In this document: piece by piece, positions 18,550 through 28,442 of the stretch
How the letters are laid out: every line of letters begins with the position of its first letter
Numbering within the stretch: position 1 is the first letter of the stretch
Source: Pedobacter sp. BS3
GTDB taxonomy: Bacteria > Bacteroidota > Bacteroidia > Sphingobacteriales > Sphingobacteriaceae
DNA length: 64,000 nt
Direction: 5' to 3'
Assembly (NCBI RefSeq): GCF_008274585.1
Contig: NZ_VTRT01000008.1
Location: 1 to 64,000, forward strand
Position numbers and translations under genes: made by a program
The notes under the pieces: model-generated
What the model was told of the DNA's origin: nothing
The model's database searches: none
What the model saw: only the letters and a program-made list of their open reading frames with translations

Positions 18550-19470
18550 TTAAGGAACAATCTCTAAGTCAACTTCCTTTACTACCGTTCTGGCCTCTTT
18601 TATTGTAGCGTTTGTCGCTACAAACCGAGCCTTATAGCTGCCGGCCGTTGTATATGTATAGGAATAAGAATCCTGGTGGGCATCTGAATATCCTTTGACA
18701 TTCAATGGCCTGTCAGGACCCATATCTTTGCTCCCAACTTCCATGCCACTGCTTACACACCAGTCTTCGGTATAATCTGCCGTATTGCCAGCTGCGTTAG
18801 AACGAAGCGTGATAGTAGTTGAAGTAATGCCAGACCGGCCGGTAGTTTCTTTAGGACCGTAATAATATAACCCGAAGCCTGCTGTTGTTTGAGTAGCTAA
18901 AGTGGTTAGACCTAACACAGTATTGCTTTTAACTGCAAAATCTCTTATGGCCCATGTACGGCCTGTACCCTTTGTTGGATCGTAAATATACCTTAAACAA
19001 AAGTACATAGGCTTTCCATCCACCACCAGGTCACTGACATTAACCTGTCCGCCACTTATATAGGTTGCATTTGTTGCTAAGGTAAACCTATTGGTAATAT
19101 CTGTCCAGGTAGCCGCCTTAATATCATCAATGGTATATTTCCCATTAAAATCTGTTGATACTAAAATAGAGAACTGATCAGGCTGTACACCATAATTCAC
19201 GCTTGTTGACATAGTCACCGTAATATCTCCTGCCGGAAGAGTTCTTCCATCCCGGTAATCATAATCATTACCGATTTCGCCTGAATAAAAAGTAATAATG
19301 CCTGGATTGCCAGTAAGCTGAAAGTTAACTTCCTCACCTACTTTGTATTCTTTCTTCTCGGTAGTAATAGTTAAGTCCGGATCAGCCTCCAGATTTAACG
19401 ATGTATCACAAGACGCCATACTAAAGACGCCAAGTAACAGTACCAGATAATATTTTGATTTCATGATCAT
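18550..19470 (-). CDS. SusE-position surface lipoprotein (DUF5017-like)
   Basis: A 306-residue lipoprotein (lipobox SMASC, about Cys 21) directly after susD. After the Cys comes a beta-sandwich opening with EYKVGEEVNFQL and an ITFYSGEIGNDYDYR segment typical of the DUF5017 domain found in Bacteroidota polysaccharide loci. A second beta-rich domain follows (about 170-306). By position it is a surface glycan-binding protein accompanying SusC/SusD. Ligand specificity is not visible. The spacing to susD is 21 bp, consistent with cotranscription. Confidence 0.8.
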   Translation of the reverse strand: MIMKSKYYLVLLLGVFSMASCDTSLNLEADPDLTITTEKKEYKVGEEVNFQLTGNPGIITFYSGEIGNDYDYRDGRTLPAGDITVTMSTSVNYGVQPDQFSILVSTDFNGKYTIDDIKAATWTDITNRFTLATNATYISGGQVNVSDLVVDGKPMYFCLRYIYDPTKGTGRTWAIRDFAVKSNTVLGLTTLATQTTAGFGLYYYGPKETTGRSGITSTTITLRSNAAGNTADYTEDWCVSSGMEVGSKDMGPDRPLNVKGYSDAHQDSYSYTYTTAGSYKARFVATNATIKEARTVVKEVDLEIVP

Positions 19471-19491
19471 AATTATTTAAATGTTATTAGA

Positions 19492-21081
19492 TTACCATCC
19501 CGGATTTTGTGTCATTAACCTGTTTAGTGTAACCTCGGCAGCAGGTATAGGCCAGGTTAGCTGCTTTGGTGCAAGCGCATCTGCAAAACGGCTTCTATAA
19601 TATGGCGCCGCACCAAACACACGGTCTATATCCTGTAGTACACTCTGCATCTCAAAAGCAAATACTCCCCAACGGATCAGGTCAAACCTGCGTAACTGCT
19701 CAAAGGCAAGTTCTCTCATACGCTCATCTTGTAATTCACTCTTAAAACTTTGATAATCCATGTTGGATAAATCATATTGGTTTATATCAGTAGCTCCGGG
19801 CATTAATTTTCCAAATGCACGACGACGAACAAGGTTAATTGCGTTATAAGCAGAGTCTGTTGGATGCCCGCTTACTTCATTTTCTGCCTCAGCAAACATT
19901 AACAGGACGTCAGAGTAACGTAATAAGGGAAAATTTTCGGGGGTTTGTCCTGTCGCTTTAGGGGTTACAACTTCATATTCTCTTCGAAATTTAGCTGCTT
20001 GCCTATCATATAAACTACTTTCTGTAGTAGCTGTAATCATTGTTTTTGCCCCATTTGCACCGGTATTGTTATACGTAAAATTTGCAATACACCAGTCCCT
20101 TCGCAAATCACCAACCGCATATTTATAATACAGTTTGGCCGTAGCCTTCACTCCTCCGAAACCATTTCCTGTTGCTGTATTAGATGTGAGAGGTCCATTT
20201 GCAAAACCCACGTATCCTGTTTCTGTGTAGCTGTCTGTTCTGTTTCCCCAAAACTCTACCTCAAAAATACTCTCTTTGATGTCGTACTGATCCTGCGCAA
20301 TTTTTATAAAAATGTCAGAGTAATCTGGGTTAAGGGCATGTGCCGCCTGCGTATCTTCTATTACTTTCCGTGCCCATTCCCTGGCCTCCTTATATTTAGA
20401 GGTATCCTTTAATGGCTCTCCTGCCATGTATAAACATACCCTTGCCAAAATACCCCGCACTGCCGATTTGCTTACCCGTCCGCCAAATCCAATTTCGGTA
20501 ATTGACGGAACCAAGGCTTCGGCAGCTTTCATATCGGATAAGATCTGTGCGTATACTTCCGCTATAGTATTCCGGGCTGCATCGGTATTCTTAGCTGAAG
20601 CTATTGGTGTTGTAAAAATAGGCACACCGCCATATAATTGAACCAGAACAAAGTAATAATAACCTCTTAAAAACAGCGCCTCCCCTCTCATCCGGTCTCT
20701 CAAACTGACATCAAGAGACTGGTTCTTATCTACATTAGCGATAAAAACATTTGCCCGGTTAATACCCTGAAACAAAGATCGCCAGTTGGCTGCAACATCG
20801 GCATGACTCGATGAGTAATTAAAATATTGCGGCCCATTGATAGGAGTGTTTCTTGCAAAATAGCCTTCGTCTGACTCTATGCCCATACGGTATAGCCAAA
20901 CCGTACCATATACAGATCCTAACATATCGTATACCCCAGCCAATGCGGATGTCAGTTGAGCCTCTGTCTCATAATAATTTGTGGGCGCAAGAAAATCTTT
21001 TGGCTCCTTATCAAAGAACTTCTCACAGGAAGCAGTGGTTAAAACCACCGTAATCAAAACAAAATAAGTTATGTATTTCAT
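19492..21081 (-). CDS. susD: SusD-family glycan-binding outer-membrane lipoprotein
   Basis: A 529-residue lipoprotein (lipobox TTASC, Cys 19) with the SusD pattern. It starts CEKFFDKEPKDF, has an N-terminal TPR-like helical part (Y-x-x-E-A-Q-L, A-x-x-G-V-Y-D-M-L), an RGYYYF helix (about 139-144), and the late FPLLRYSDVLLMFAEAENE and ERMRELAFEQLRR segments, ending PIPAAEVTLN. It caps the SusC pore and captures oligosaccharide at the cell surface. It lies 21 bp downstream of susC. The symbol denotes the family, not starch specificity. Confidence 0.95.
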   Translation of the reverse strand: MKYITYFVLITVVLTTASCEKFFDKEPKDFLAPTNYYETEAQLTSALAGVYDMLGSVYGTVWLYRMGIESDEGYFARNTPINGPQYFNYSSSHADVAANWRSLFQGINRANVFIANVDKNQSLDVSLRDRMRGEALFLRGYYYFVLVQLYGGVPIFTTPIASAKNTDAARNTIAEVYAQILSDMKAAEALVPSITEIGFGGRVSKSAVRGILARVCLYMAGEPLKDTSKYKEAREWARKVIEDTQAAHALNPDYSDIFIKIAQDQYDIKESIFEVEFWGNRTDSYTETGYVGFANGPLTSNTATGNGFGGVKATAKLYYKYAVGDLRRDWCIANFTYNNTGANGAKTMITATTESSLYDRQAAKFRREYEVVTPKATGQTPENFPLLRYSDVLLMFAEAENEVSGHPTDSAYNAINLVRRRAFGKLMPGATDINQYDLSNMDYQSFKSELQDERMRELAFEQLRRFDLIRWGVFAFEMQSVLQDIDRVFGAAPYYRSRFADALAPKQLTWPIPAAEVTLNRLMTQNPGW

Positions 21082-21102
21082 GACACGTTCAATTTAACGG
21101 AT

Positions 21103-24100
21103 TTAAAATGTTGCTTTAAGTGCTACAACTACGGTTCTGGGAATTGGATACGCGGAAAAATCAAACCCTGGTGTTAAGTTTGTGTTTCGTACCGAAACCT
21201 CAGGATCCATACCTGAGTAATTTGTCCAGGTAACCAAGTTTTGTGCCGCAACACTTAAATTCAATTTATTAAGAGATAAATGCTTAATGTACTTTTGAGG
21301 AAGGTCATAACCCAGTGAAACTGTTTTTAACCTGAGGTATGAGCCATCTTCTAATACACGTGATGAATGATAGCCAACTACGCCTTGTCCGCCGGTTCTG
21401 AATAATGTACTATTGGGGTTATCAGGAGACCATCTGTTGGCATAAGTAGCGTACTGGTTCAGCCCCCCTCTGGGGTTGCCATTTCCATCAAACATCAGCC
21501 GGTTAGCATTATATATATCATTACCGTATGACCACTGGAAGAATATGTTCAGCGAAAAGGCTTTATAGTTCAAGTTATTATTAAACCCTCCGCTGTGAAC
21601 AGGTAGTCCCCGGCCGATAATGGTTAAATCATGCGGGTCAATTGTACCATCATTGTTCAGGTCTCGGTATTTGATATCTCCCGGCTGAACATTACCTGTA
21701 CCATTGTCAGAAACATTCTTTTTCAAATTATATACGCCCGGACTTGGATTGTCAAAATCATCATAAGTATACACCCCATCCCAGATATATCCATAAATCA
21801 TTCCCATAGGTCTGCCAATCTCGGATATATACAAGGGGTTGGCATTATACTGAGACTCGAAGGAAGGTGTTACAAAGAGTTTATCCTGGCCATCTGTTAA
21901 TGCTAATACCTTATTACGATTAAAGCTGATATTAAAGTTAGATAACCATGAGAAGTTTTTACTCTTAATATTAACGGTATTCAGCGTCAGCTCCAATCCA
22001 TCATTTCTTACACTTCCTATATTTTTAATTGCCGAGGTAAATCCTGTCGAGTTTGGTAATTGGGCTCTCAATAACAGGTCGCGTGTATTCTTCCGGTACA
22101 GGTCAACAGTCAAACCAATTCTATCTTTAAATAAACCAAAATCCCATCCAAGATCTATTTGCTCAGTTGTTTCCCATTTTAAATCTGCATTACCCAGATC
22201 AGATACAATTGCTCCCAGTACAGGAGTTGAATTATTCCATGAATAAGAAGCAGAGAAAGGAAGTGTTAAACTGGGAAAACGGTCATATTCACCCACACGA
22301 TTATTGCCTGTTAAACCATAGCTGAGCCTTAATTTAGATTCTGAGATAAAATCAAGATTTTTTAACCAAGGCTCTTCCTGCATATTCCAGGCAGCAGATA
22401 TAGAAGGGAAATAGCCCCATCTGTTCTCCTTACTAAATTTAGAAGAAGCGTCTGCTCGCATAGTGGCTGTGAGCAAGTATTTTGACTTATAACCATAATT
22501 TATCCTGGTATAACCTGAAAATAAAGAATACTCTGATAACAGTGCTGATGAGCTGTAGGTCGTTCCCTGGTCAATGCCACTCATACCCAGATTCTCGTTC
22601 GGAATTTGCTGATTAGCGTATCCATACGCGTTGTATTTAGACCCTTGAAAGGATACGCCACCCATCGCCGTTAATTTATGTACCTTATTAAAGGTCTTGG
22701 TATAGGTTAGGATATTTTCATTTGACAAAATAGTACGTTCATTATACCCTACACTTGCATTTATTCCACGACTATTAAAATAACTTATTAAGCTTCCCTG
22801 GGGGGTTTTTGAGTTATAAAAGTTTTCTGACCGACGGTTATAGGTACTAACCGTACCTGACATCTTTAATTGTAAATTTCTGTTTATATCGTATTGAATA
22901 TATGCGTTGGTTAAAAAATTAGTTGTAAATTTTTTATTATAAGCATTATTACTGGTTACTACAGGGTTAAATGCAGCATAATATTGAGTCAATGATTCTT
23001 CATCCATATCCTCATCCAGCAGGTTTACGCTATCGCTACTGGTAACAGGTCTGAACCCCCAGGCCCTACTAAGCAGATAAGTTGTATACGAGCTACCTTC
23101 ACCTTCGGCCACAACAGAACCAAAAGAGGTTTGCTTGGTCATATTAGCATTAATACCTGCTTTCAGTTTTTTGCTGATGACCTGGTCAACATTTACCCGC
23201 CCCTGATATTTATCATATCCCGTATTTATAATGATCCCATCCTGGCTATATGCAGAGGCCGAGATTGCATATTTTGTTTGTGCGGTTCCACCGCGAATAG
23301 CCAGGTTATGAATCCGGTTCAGGCTGTTACGAAAAATCTGATCCTGCCAGTTTATAGCCGCAATATTCTTATAATCATCAAGTGTACGGCCATTGGGATC
23401 GTATCTCGAATCAGTAGGTGAAATATCTGCCGGGGTATAAATTGCTTTATATGTTGATGACAGCTCTATCTCATATTTAACAAAATCGTATGGGCTCATT
23501 ACCGGTATGGTTTTTTGCACCTGCTGAAAGCCAAAAGAGTTATTAAAAGTTACTACCGGAGCTCCGACTTTTCCTTTTTTAGTTTCGATAATTACCACGC
23601 CATTAGCTCCACGTGCCCCGTATATAGCTGTTGCTGAAGCATCTTTCAGAATATTCATCGATTCAATATCATCAGGGTTAATGGCAGCATTGTCCGGATC
23701 TTCTACCGGAAACCCATCAATAACGTACAAGGGCGAGTTACTTTGAGTTAAAGAGTTATTACCCCTGATGACGATATTCAGTGCCTGCCCGGGCTGCCCG
23801 TCTGTAGCTGATACGTTGATACCCGCTACCCTACCAGCCAAAGATTCCTCAAAGGAACCAACGGGTGCCTTATTCATATCTTCTACCTTAACCTGTGCAA
23901 CAGATCCTGTAAGATCTGCACGCGTTGTTGTACCATAGCCAACTACAATTACTTCTTTTAATGCCTGGGCATCCGGGGTTAAAGAAATATTTAATGTGTT
24001 AGACCCAGCTACACTAATTGTTTTAGCCTGGTAACCCAAATATCTCACCTCGAGAATATCATGCGATACCGCCTGAATGGAATAAGCGCCATTGGCGTTT

Positions 24101-24297
24101 GTGCTAACTACCCGGTTTGTACCTCTAACCTTAATAGTGGCCCCGGGCAATGGTTGCTTTGTTTCTTCATCTACCACAATTCCTTTAATTGTTCTTAAAG
24201 TTTGTGCTCTACTTTGATGGGGACTGATTGATAAAAAGAGCAGTAATAAACTACTACAAAGCATCATTAATGAATAAATTGTGCTGTTTTTTGTCAT
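21103..24297 (-). CDS. susC: SusC-family TonB-dependent glycan transporter
   Basis: A 1064-residue outer-membrane protein. In order: signal peptide (to about 31), carboxypeptidase-regulatory-like domain (IKGIVVDEETKQPLPGATI), the SusC-type VIVVGYGTTTRADLTGSV start, plug domain with YVIDGFPVEDP and DASATAIYGARGANG, then a 22-strand barrel ending in a terminal aromatic (LKATF). It imports oligosaccharide using TonB energy, paired with the SusD downstream. Three LacI-type operators lie within 255 bp upstream, making it the most densely controlled gene of the locus. No anti-sigma-interacting N-terminal extension is seen, which fits control by a LacI-type repressor. Confidence 0.97.
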   Translation of the reverse strand: MTKNSTIYSLMMLCSSLLLLFLSISPHQSRAQTLRTIKGIVVDEETKQPLPGATIKVRGTNRVVSTNANGAYSIQAVSHDILEVRYLGYQAKTISVAGSNTLNISLTPDAQALKEVIVVGYGTTTRADLTGSVAQVKVEDMNKAPVGSFEESLAGRVAGINVSATDGQPGQALNIVIRGNNSLTQSNSPLYVIDGFPVEDPDNAAINPDDIESMNILKDASATAIYGARGANGVVIIETKKGKVGAPVVTFNNSFGFQQVQKTIPVMSPYDFVKYEIELSSTYKAIYTPADISPTDSRYDPNGRTLDDYKNIAAINWQDQIFRNSLNRIHNLAIRGGTAQTKYAISASAYSQDGIIINTGYDKYQGRVNVDQVISKKLKAGINANMTKQTSFGSVVAEGEGSSYTTYLLSRAWGFRPVTSSDSVNLLDEDMDEESLTQYYAAFNPVVTSNNAYNKKFTTNFLTNAYIQYDINRNLQLKMSGTVSTYNRRSENFYNSKTPQGSLISYFNSRGINASVGYNERTILSNENILTYTKTFNKVHKLTAMGGVSFQGSKYNAYGYANQQIPNENLGMSGIDQGTTYSSSALLSEYSLFSGYTRINYGYKSKYLLTATMRADASSKFSKENRWGYFPSISAAWNMQEEPWLKNLDFISESKLRLSYGLTGNNRVGEYDRFPSLTLPFSASYSWNNSTPVLGAIVSDLGNADLKWETTEQIDLGWDFGLFKDRIGLTVDLYRKNTRDLLLRAQLPNSTGFTSAIKNIGSVRNDGLELTLNTVNIKSKNFSWLSNFNISFNRNKVLALTDGQDKLFVTPSFESQYNANPLYISEIGRPMGMIYGYIWDGVYTYDDFDNPSPGVYNLKKNVSDNGTGNVQPGDIKYRDLNNDGTIDPHDLTIIGRGLPVHSGGFNNNLNYKAFSLNIFFQWSYGNDIYNANRLMFDGNGNPRGGLNQYATYANRWSPDNPNSTLFRTGGQGVVGYHSSRVLEDGSYLRLKTVSLGYDLPQKYIKHLSLNKLNLSVAAQNLVTWTNYSGMDPEVSVRNTNLTPGFDFSAYPIPRTVVVALKATF

Positions 24298-24338
24298 ATT
24301 AAATTTAGTTTAGGGATTAATATATATTCAATATTTTA

Positions 24339-24352
24339 TGTGTACGTACCCG
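24339..24352. promoter_or_regulatory. LacI-type operator, susC site 1 (TGTGTACGTACCCG)
   Basis: Closest of three susC operators, 41 bp before the start codon; one outer position is T instead of C. Confidence 0.8.
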
Positions 24353-24393
24353 TTAATTTCAGAAATAAACCAATTGCAGTTTATATTAAATAA

Positions 24394-24407
24394 CGGTTAC
24401 GTACCCG
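24394..24407. promoter_or_regulatory. LacI-type operator, susC site 2 (CGGTTACGTACCCG)
   Basis: Second susC operator, centred 55 bp upstream of site 1. Confidence 0.8.
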
Positions 24408-24538
24408 AAATAGATATTATCAAATTAGTTATTACTTTTACTGGCTCCATAATAAATAAAACAATTAAATATAAAGAAATAAGAGTTGTAATTTATCTTC
24501 TGTCCAATATGCTTCTGTAAATAAGCAAATTCACCAAT

Positions 24539-24552
24539 CGTTTACGTAACCG
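24539..24552. promoter_or_regulatory. LacI-type operator, susC site 3 (CGTTTACGTAACCG)
   Basis: Third susC operator, 145 bp from site 2 and 200 bp from site 1. It departs from the consensus at one position (A for C in TACGTAA). The spacing would permit a repression loop. Confidence 0.7.
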
Positions 24553-25025
24553 AATATATGAACTAAAAAAAATTTATGCAAGAAAAATGTTAATTTTTTG
24601 TTACTAACATCATATATTTTTTCAACAACATTTTTTATGTGCAACTATAAAAGTCATCATTCTTTTCGGTAGAGAAAGCCAGGACTGATTATATTTTGAT
24701 TTTCTGATAAGCAATCACTGCCTTACATCGTTTCTAATAAAGTTTCAGGATTCACCGATTTTTTTTAGAAATAACCTATTTTTTATGATTTTCCCAGATT
24801 ACAACTTTAACATTTGGTTCTTTACAATTCTTTGAGATCTTAATGCATTGGATGATATTATTTTAAAATAATGTATAGTTGAATATCGGATTATCATTTT
24901 CATACTCCTATTTTATAGCTAGAAACAGTATGTTAGCCTTTGTTGCTTCTAACAACAAACACACATTATCTTTTATAACGGCTGCTATTCAAATATCGCC
25001 AGTTTAGCTTCATCTGGTTATAAAG

Positions 25026-26090
25026 CTAATTCCGGTAGAACTCATAATTTTCTTTAGTGATAATATCAATTGGCATGAAGTAAATCTTATCAACGACAGA
25101 ATCGTGCACTAAGAAGTTGTATAAAGCCATTATTCCCCTGTAACCCTGCTCCTGGGGTTTCTGACATATTAAGAAATCAATAACACCTGATTTCAGATAT
25201 CCGATATTCTCTTTAAGGAAATCAAAACCTACCAAGGGAATATCCTTTATGTTTGCCTCCTGCAGATAATGAGCTACGAAAGAAACCCGTGAGTTGGTAA
25301 CAAAAATTGCCTTAATATGGTGATCTTTTAAAACAGCTATCAGGTTTCTTTTTACCGACAAATAGTCTGTTTCCCGAATATCCGTTTTTATGATCTCGTT
25401 ATTTTTTTTATTGTCGGCAAAATATGCTCTGAAGCCTTCTTCCTTCCGTAATACGTGGTGCTCAGTATCAATTTCTTTAGATATGTTTACTACCAATACT
25501 TTATCATTACTATTTACCAGAAAGCTAACCAGATGAGCCCCGAGATAACCGCTTCGGTATAAATGAGGTCCAATATAGCATAGGCTATTTTGGTTGGGGA
25601 TATCTGAGTTGATGAAAACGTAAGGTATTTGCCGTTGCTGACAGGCTTCTACAAATGCTTTTGATTCTTCAATAAACATCGGCGCCAGTAATACGCCTTG
25701 TACATTATTTTCTAACACTGTTTCGGCCTGTTTTACAAAAGAACTTCTGTCATTCTGGTCAAAAAAGTACTTCTCAATATTAATTCCATAAGGCTTTATT
25801 TCTGCTTCGGCCTGTATAATGCCATTAAGTGGAGCTTCCCAATAGTCTGTTTCTTCAGAAACAGCGGGAATCAAAGCGGCAAATTGTAATATTTTTTTGG
25901 ATGCTAATCTTCGGGCTAAAATATTAGGCTGATAGTTAAGCTCTTCAATAATGGCGTTGATTTTATCTTTGGTTTTTACCGAAACTCCTGTACGGTTATG
26001 TATCACCCTATCTACTGTTGCAATTGATACATTAGCTCTCCGTGCAATTTCTTTAACTCCAACAAGCTCTTTGTCCTTATTTTTTTTCAT
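25026..26090 (-). CDS. LacI-family transcriptional regulator of the locus
   Basis: A 354-residue repressor. The N-terminal helix-turn-helix reads VKEIARRANVSIATVDRVIHNR (about 11-32), followed by the hinge helix with ILARRLAS that inserts into the central CpG of LacI-type operators. The remaining 290 residues form a periplasmic-binding-protein-like sensor domain (Peripla_BP_4-like), suggesting a sugar inducer. It is the only LacI-type gene here and lies centrally between nagB and susC, among ten copies of a CpG-centred palindrome. Its own upstream region lacks that palindrome but has a directly repeated CAGTTAACC. The inducer is unknown. Confidence 0.92.
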   Translation of the reverse strand: MKKNKDKELVGVKEIARRANVSIATVDRVIHNRTGVSVKTKDKINAIIEELNYQPNILARRLASKKILQFAALIPAVSEETDYWEAPLNGIIQAEAEIKPYGINIEKYFFDQNDRSSFVKQAETVLENNVQGVLLAPMFIEESKAFVEACQQRQIPYVFINSDIPNQNSLCYIGPHLYRSGYLGAHLVSFLVNSNDKVLVVNISKEIDTEHHVLRKEEGFRAYFADNKKNNEIIKTDIRETDYLSVKRNLIAVLKDHHIKAIFVTNSRVSFVAHYLQEANIKDIPLVGFDFLKENIGYLKSGVIDFLICQKPQEQGYRGIMALYNFLVHDSVVDKIYFMPIDIITKENYEFYRN

Positions 26091-26097
26091 AATTTCT

Positions 26098-26134
26098 CAG
26101 TTAACCTATTATTTCATTAATGTTACAGTTAACC
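26098..26134. promoter_or_regulatory. Direct repeat CAGTTAACC upstream of the lacI-type gene
   Basis: Two exact 9-bp copies starting at 26098 and 26126 (28 bp apart), 7-44 bp before the regulator's start codon. The core GTTAAC is palindromic. It could be a binding site for another factor, but the sequence is AT-rich and chance is possible. Confidence 0.3.
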
Positions 26135-26292
26135 ACAATTATAACTTATGTAATTTTCAATTAACGAAACGGTTTGTCTCACAACGAAGATATAGAGAAT
26201 TATTTTTTCATGTATCATTTAGTATCACTTTCTGTCGAAATAGACTTGTATTTTATATTAATATGCGGATAACCGTATCAAATAAATATGGT

Positions 26293-27042
26293 CTATATAA
26301 GCGCACTGCTTTGCTTATCCAGAAATAAGATAGCTGCCGGATGTTTTCTTAAAATTGTGGAAGGATATTTTTCCTGGATATCTTTATTCAGTGTATTATA
26401 AACTGCTTTAGATTTTGTGCTTCCAGGCACCATACAATAAATATAATCAGCGTTTAGCAATGCCGGAATGGTTAATGTTAAGGCTTTAACTGGCACTAAA
26501 TCCAGATTTTTAAAGCAACCATCGTTTACCTGCTGCTGGCGACATTCCTGATCAAGCTCCACAACTTTTACCAGTTCGGTATCGTAAAAATTTGCTACTG
26601 GCGGATCATTAAAGGCCAAATGCCCATTCTCCCCTATCCCCATGCAGGTAATGTCAACCGGATGTTTCATTAACAGGTCGGCATACCTGTTACATTCTGC
26701 AGCAATATCCGTAGCATTTCCATTCAGGTAATACACTGCATTGAATGCAACTTTATCAAAAATCCGTTCTTTTAAAAAATTACCAAAGCCTTGCGGTGCA
26801 TCCGGACTGAGACCAATGTACTCATCCATGTGGAAAGCATTTATCTTGGACCAATCAATATCTTTTTGTATTAAGGCACTAAGGAACTCGTTTTGTGAGG
26901 GGGCGGCCGCAAAAATTACATTTATAAACGGTTTGCTTGTTAATAGTTCGTTTAGCTTGTCTGCTACCAGGGTAGCTGCACTTTCACCCAGCTGTTTTCT
27001 ATCTTCGTATATACGTATATCCAGATTTTCTATTTTTATCAT
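26293..27042 (-). CDS. nagB: Glucosamine-6-phosphate deaminase (NagB family)
   Basis: A 249-residue cytoplasmic isomerase/deaminase converting glucosamine-6-P to fructose-6-P and ammonia. Conserved sites: FHMDEYIGL (about 70-78, with the proton-transferring Asp), GIGENGHLAFNDPP (with the ring-opening His) and the late PGSTKSKAVY phosphate loop. The active-site segment reads ENGH...D where E. coli NagB has NDGH...E, placing it in the shorter Bacteroidota/Gram-positive-type group. It lies 29 bp downstream of nagA behind the operator at 28350. This links the locus to an amino-sugar component. Confidence 0.9.
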   Translation of the reverse strand: MIKIENLDIRIYEDRKQLGESAATLVADKLNELLTSKPFINVIFAAAPSQNEFLSALIQKDIDWSKINAFHMDEYIGLSPDAPQGFGNFLKERIFDKVAFNAVYYLNGNATDIAAECNRYADLLMKHPVDITCMGIGENGHLAFNDPPVANFYDTELVKVVELDQECRQQQVNDGCFKNLDLVPVKALTLTIPALLNADYIYCMVPGSTKSKAVYNTLNKDIQEKYPSTILRKHPAAILFLDKQSSALI

Positions 27043-27071
27043 CGTTATGATTTATATTTTAATATAATTAC

Positions 27072-28292
27072 TTAAACCACCGGACTATATTCACTGCTTT
27101 TTGAGTAGATTACTTTACCATTAATTATTGTTGTATCAATCATTATATCTTTATCAAATAACACAATATCTGCATCTTTTCCTTTAACCAACGACCCTTT
27201 ATTGGTATCAACTTTCATGATCACTGCGGGTGTAATCGTCATCATTTTTATGGCATCCAACAGTGGTACATCGGCAAGCTGTATCATGTTTTTTACTAAA
27301 CTATCGCAGGTAGCTACACTCCCGGCAAAAGCGCTTCTATCTGGTAGCTTGGCTACACCATCTTCTACAATAACACGCATACCATTATGCAGGCTTCCCA
27401 AAATGCTTTCACCGGGTGGCATACCGGCGCCCCGCATTGCATCTGTTACCAGGGCAATTCTGTCGGCACCTTTTATCTTGTATACTAATTTCAGCAAAGG
27501 CGGCGGCAAGTGCACACCATCAGCTATGAGCTCTACAGTCATAGCATCAATCAGGTATGCGCTCTCAATTACTCCGGCATATCTGAAAGCATTTCTCCGG
27601 GAAACTCCCGACATACATGAATAAAAATGGGTAGCATGAGTATATCCTTTTTCATAAGCCTCTAACACCTCTTCGTAGATAGCATCTGTATGTGCTATAG
27701 CGGCCAGAATATCCTGGGATTTTAGATATGCCCCCAGCTCCAAAGCGCCTTTCAGTTCCGGTGCAGCACTCCAACGTTTAACAACAGATGTATTTGCCAA
27801 AATTTGCTTATATTCATTGGGATCAGGATTACGGATATAACGTGCGTCCTGGGCACCCCGCTGTTTCATTGAAAAATAAGGCCCTTCAATATGCATCCCG
27901 ATAAATTGCGCTCCCGATTCGTTTTTGGCATCTGCCAGCTCATACAATTCCAGTGTCTTTAATAGATCATCATGTTCGCAACTTAATGTAGTTGGGGTAA
28001 GTGCCGTTGTTCCGTAACGGGCATGTGTATCGGCTATTTCCAAAAACGCATCAAGATTGTTATCCATAAAATCATGCCCGCCGCCACCATGCACATGTAT
28101 ATCAATAAATCCGGGTGAAATAAACTTACCGTGCGCATTAATTTCTATTGCATCATTAACATCAATATTATCCTTGCTTACTTCTATAATTTTACCCCGA
28201 TCAACAAGAACTGTACCTCCATTTATAATACGGTGTGGTGTTATAATTTGACCGTTATATATTTTTAATCTCCTGTTAGCTATTCCCTTCAT
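27072..28292 (-). CDS. nagA: N-acetylglucosamine-6-phosphate deacetylase (NagA family)
   Basis: A 406-residue amidohydrolase-superfamily enzyme that removes acetate from GlcNAc-6-P before NagB. Metal and catalytic motifs: GFIDIHVHGGGGHD (about 58-71), GMHIEGPYF, AIAHTDA, ATHFYSCMSG, LIADGVHLPP and the catalytic Asp in LVTDAM. The usual THLFNAM segment reads THFYSCM, so substrate contacts may differ from GlcNAc-6-P; another N-acyl amino-sugar phosphate is possible. First gene of a two-gene unit, with a perfectly palindromic operator 57 bp upstream. Confidence 0.88.
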   Translation of the reverse strand: MKGIANRRLKIYNGQIITPHRIINGGTVLVDRGKIIEVSKDNIDVNDAIEINAHGKFISPGFIDIHVHGGGGHDFMDNNLDAFLEIADTHARYGTTALTPTTLSCEHDDLLKTLELYELADAKNESGAQFIGMHIEGPYFSMKQRGAQDARYIRNPDPNEYKQILANTSVVKRWSAAPELKGALELGAYLKSQDILAAIAHTDAIYEEVLEAYEKGYTHATHFYSCMSGVSRRNAFRYAGVIESAYLIDAMTVELIADGVHLPPPLLKLVYKIKGADRIALVTDAMRGAGMPPGESILGSLHNGMRVIVEDGVAKLPDRSAFAGSVATCDSLVKNMIQLADVPLLDAIKMMTITPAVIMKVDTNKGSLVKGKDADIVLFDKDIMIDTTIINGKVIYSKSSEYSPVV

Positions 28293-28349
28293 AATAGGTA
28301 TCCGTAATAAAATCTCATTTTAATTAGTGTGGCTTTATTCTAAATAACT

Positions 28350-28363
28350 CGTGTACGTACACG
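28350..28363. promoter_or_regulatory. LacI-type operator, perfect palindrome (CGTGTACGTACACG)
   Basis: The only fully symmetric member of the ten-site set, 57 bp upstream of nagA. It defines the dyad axis at the central CpG. Confidence 0.88.
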
Positions 28364-28442
28364 AAAATAGGTTAATTTTAAATAATAACAAAATGTTTAT
28401 TGTGTATACACTTAAATTTCAGCCCATCAGTTTATATTGATC

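Larger units (their letters stand above)
24298..25025. other. 728-bp regulatory gap upstream of susC
   Basis: Very AT-rich and without an ORF. The susC-proximal third carries three operators (separate entries). The rest contains only a small inverted repeat, TTTGTTG / CAACAAA at 24939-24959, about 70 bp beyond the lacI-type gene's stop. It lacks a following T-run, so I do not call it a terminator. Confidence 0.6.

Noticed and set aside
24939-24959. TTTGTTG/CAACAAA inverted repeat as terminator of the lacI-type gene
   Set aside because: Short AT-rich stem without a following T-run on the transcribed strand.
25951-26328. 125-residue plus-strand open frame across the lacI-type promoter region
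   Set aside because: Overlaps the conserved helix-turn-helix coding region and the end of nagB on the other strand; composition is not gene-like.
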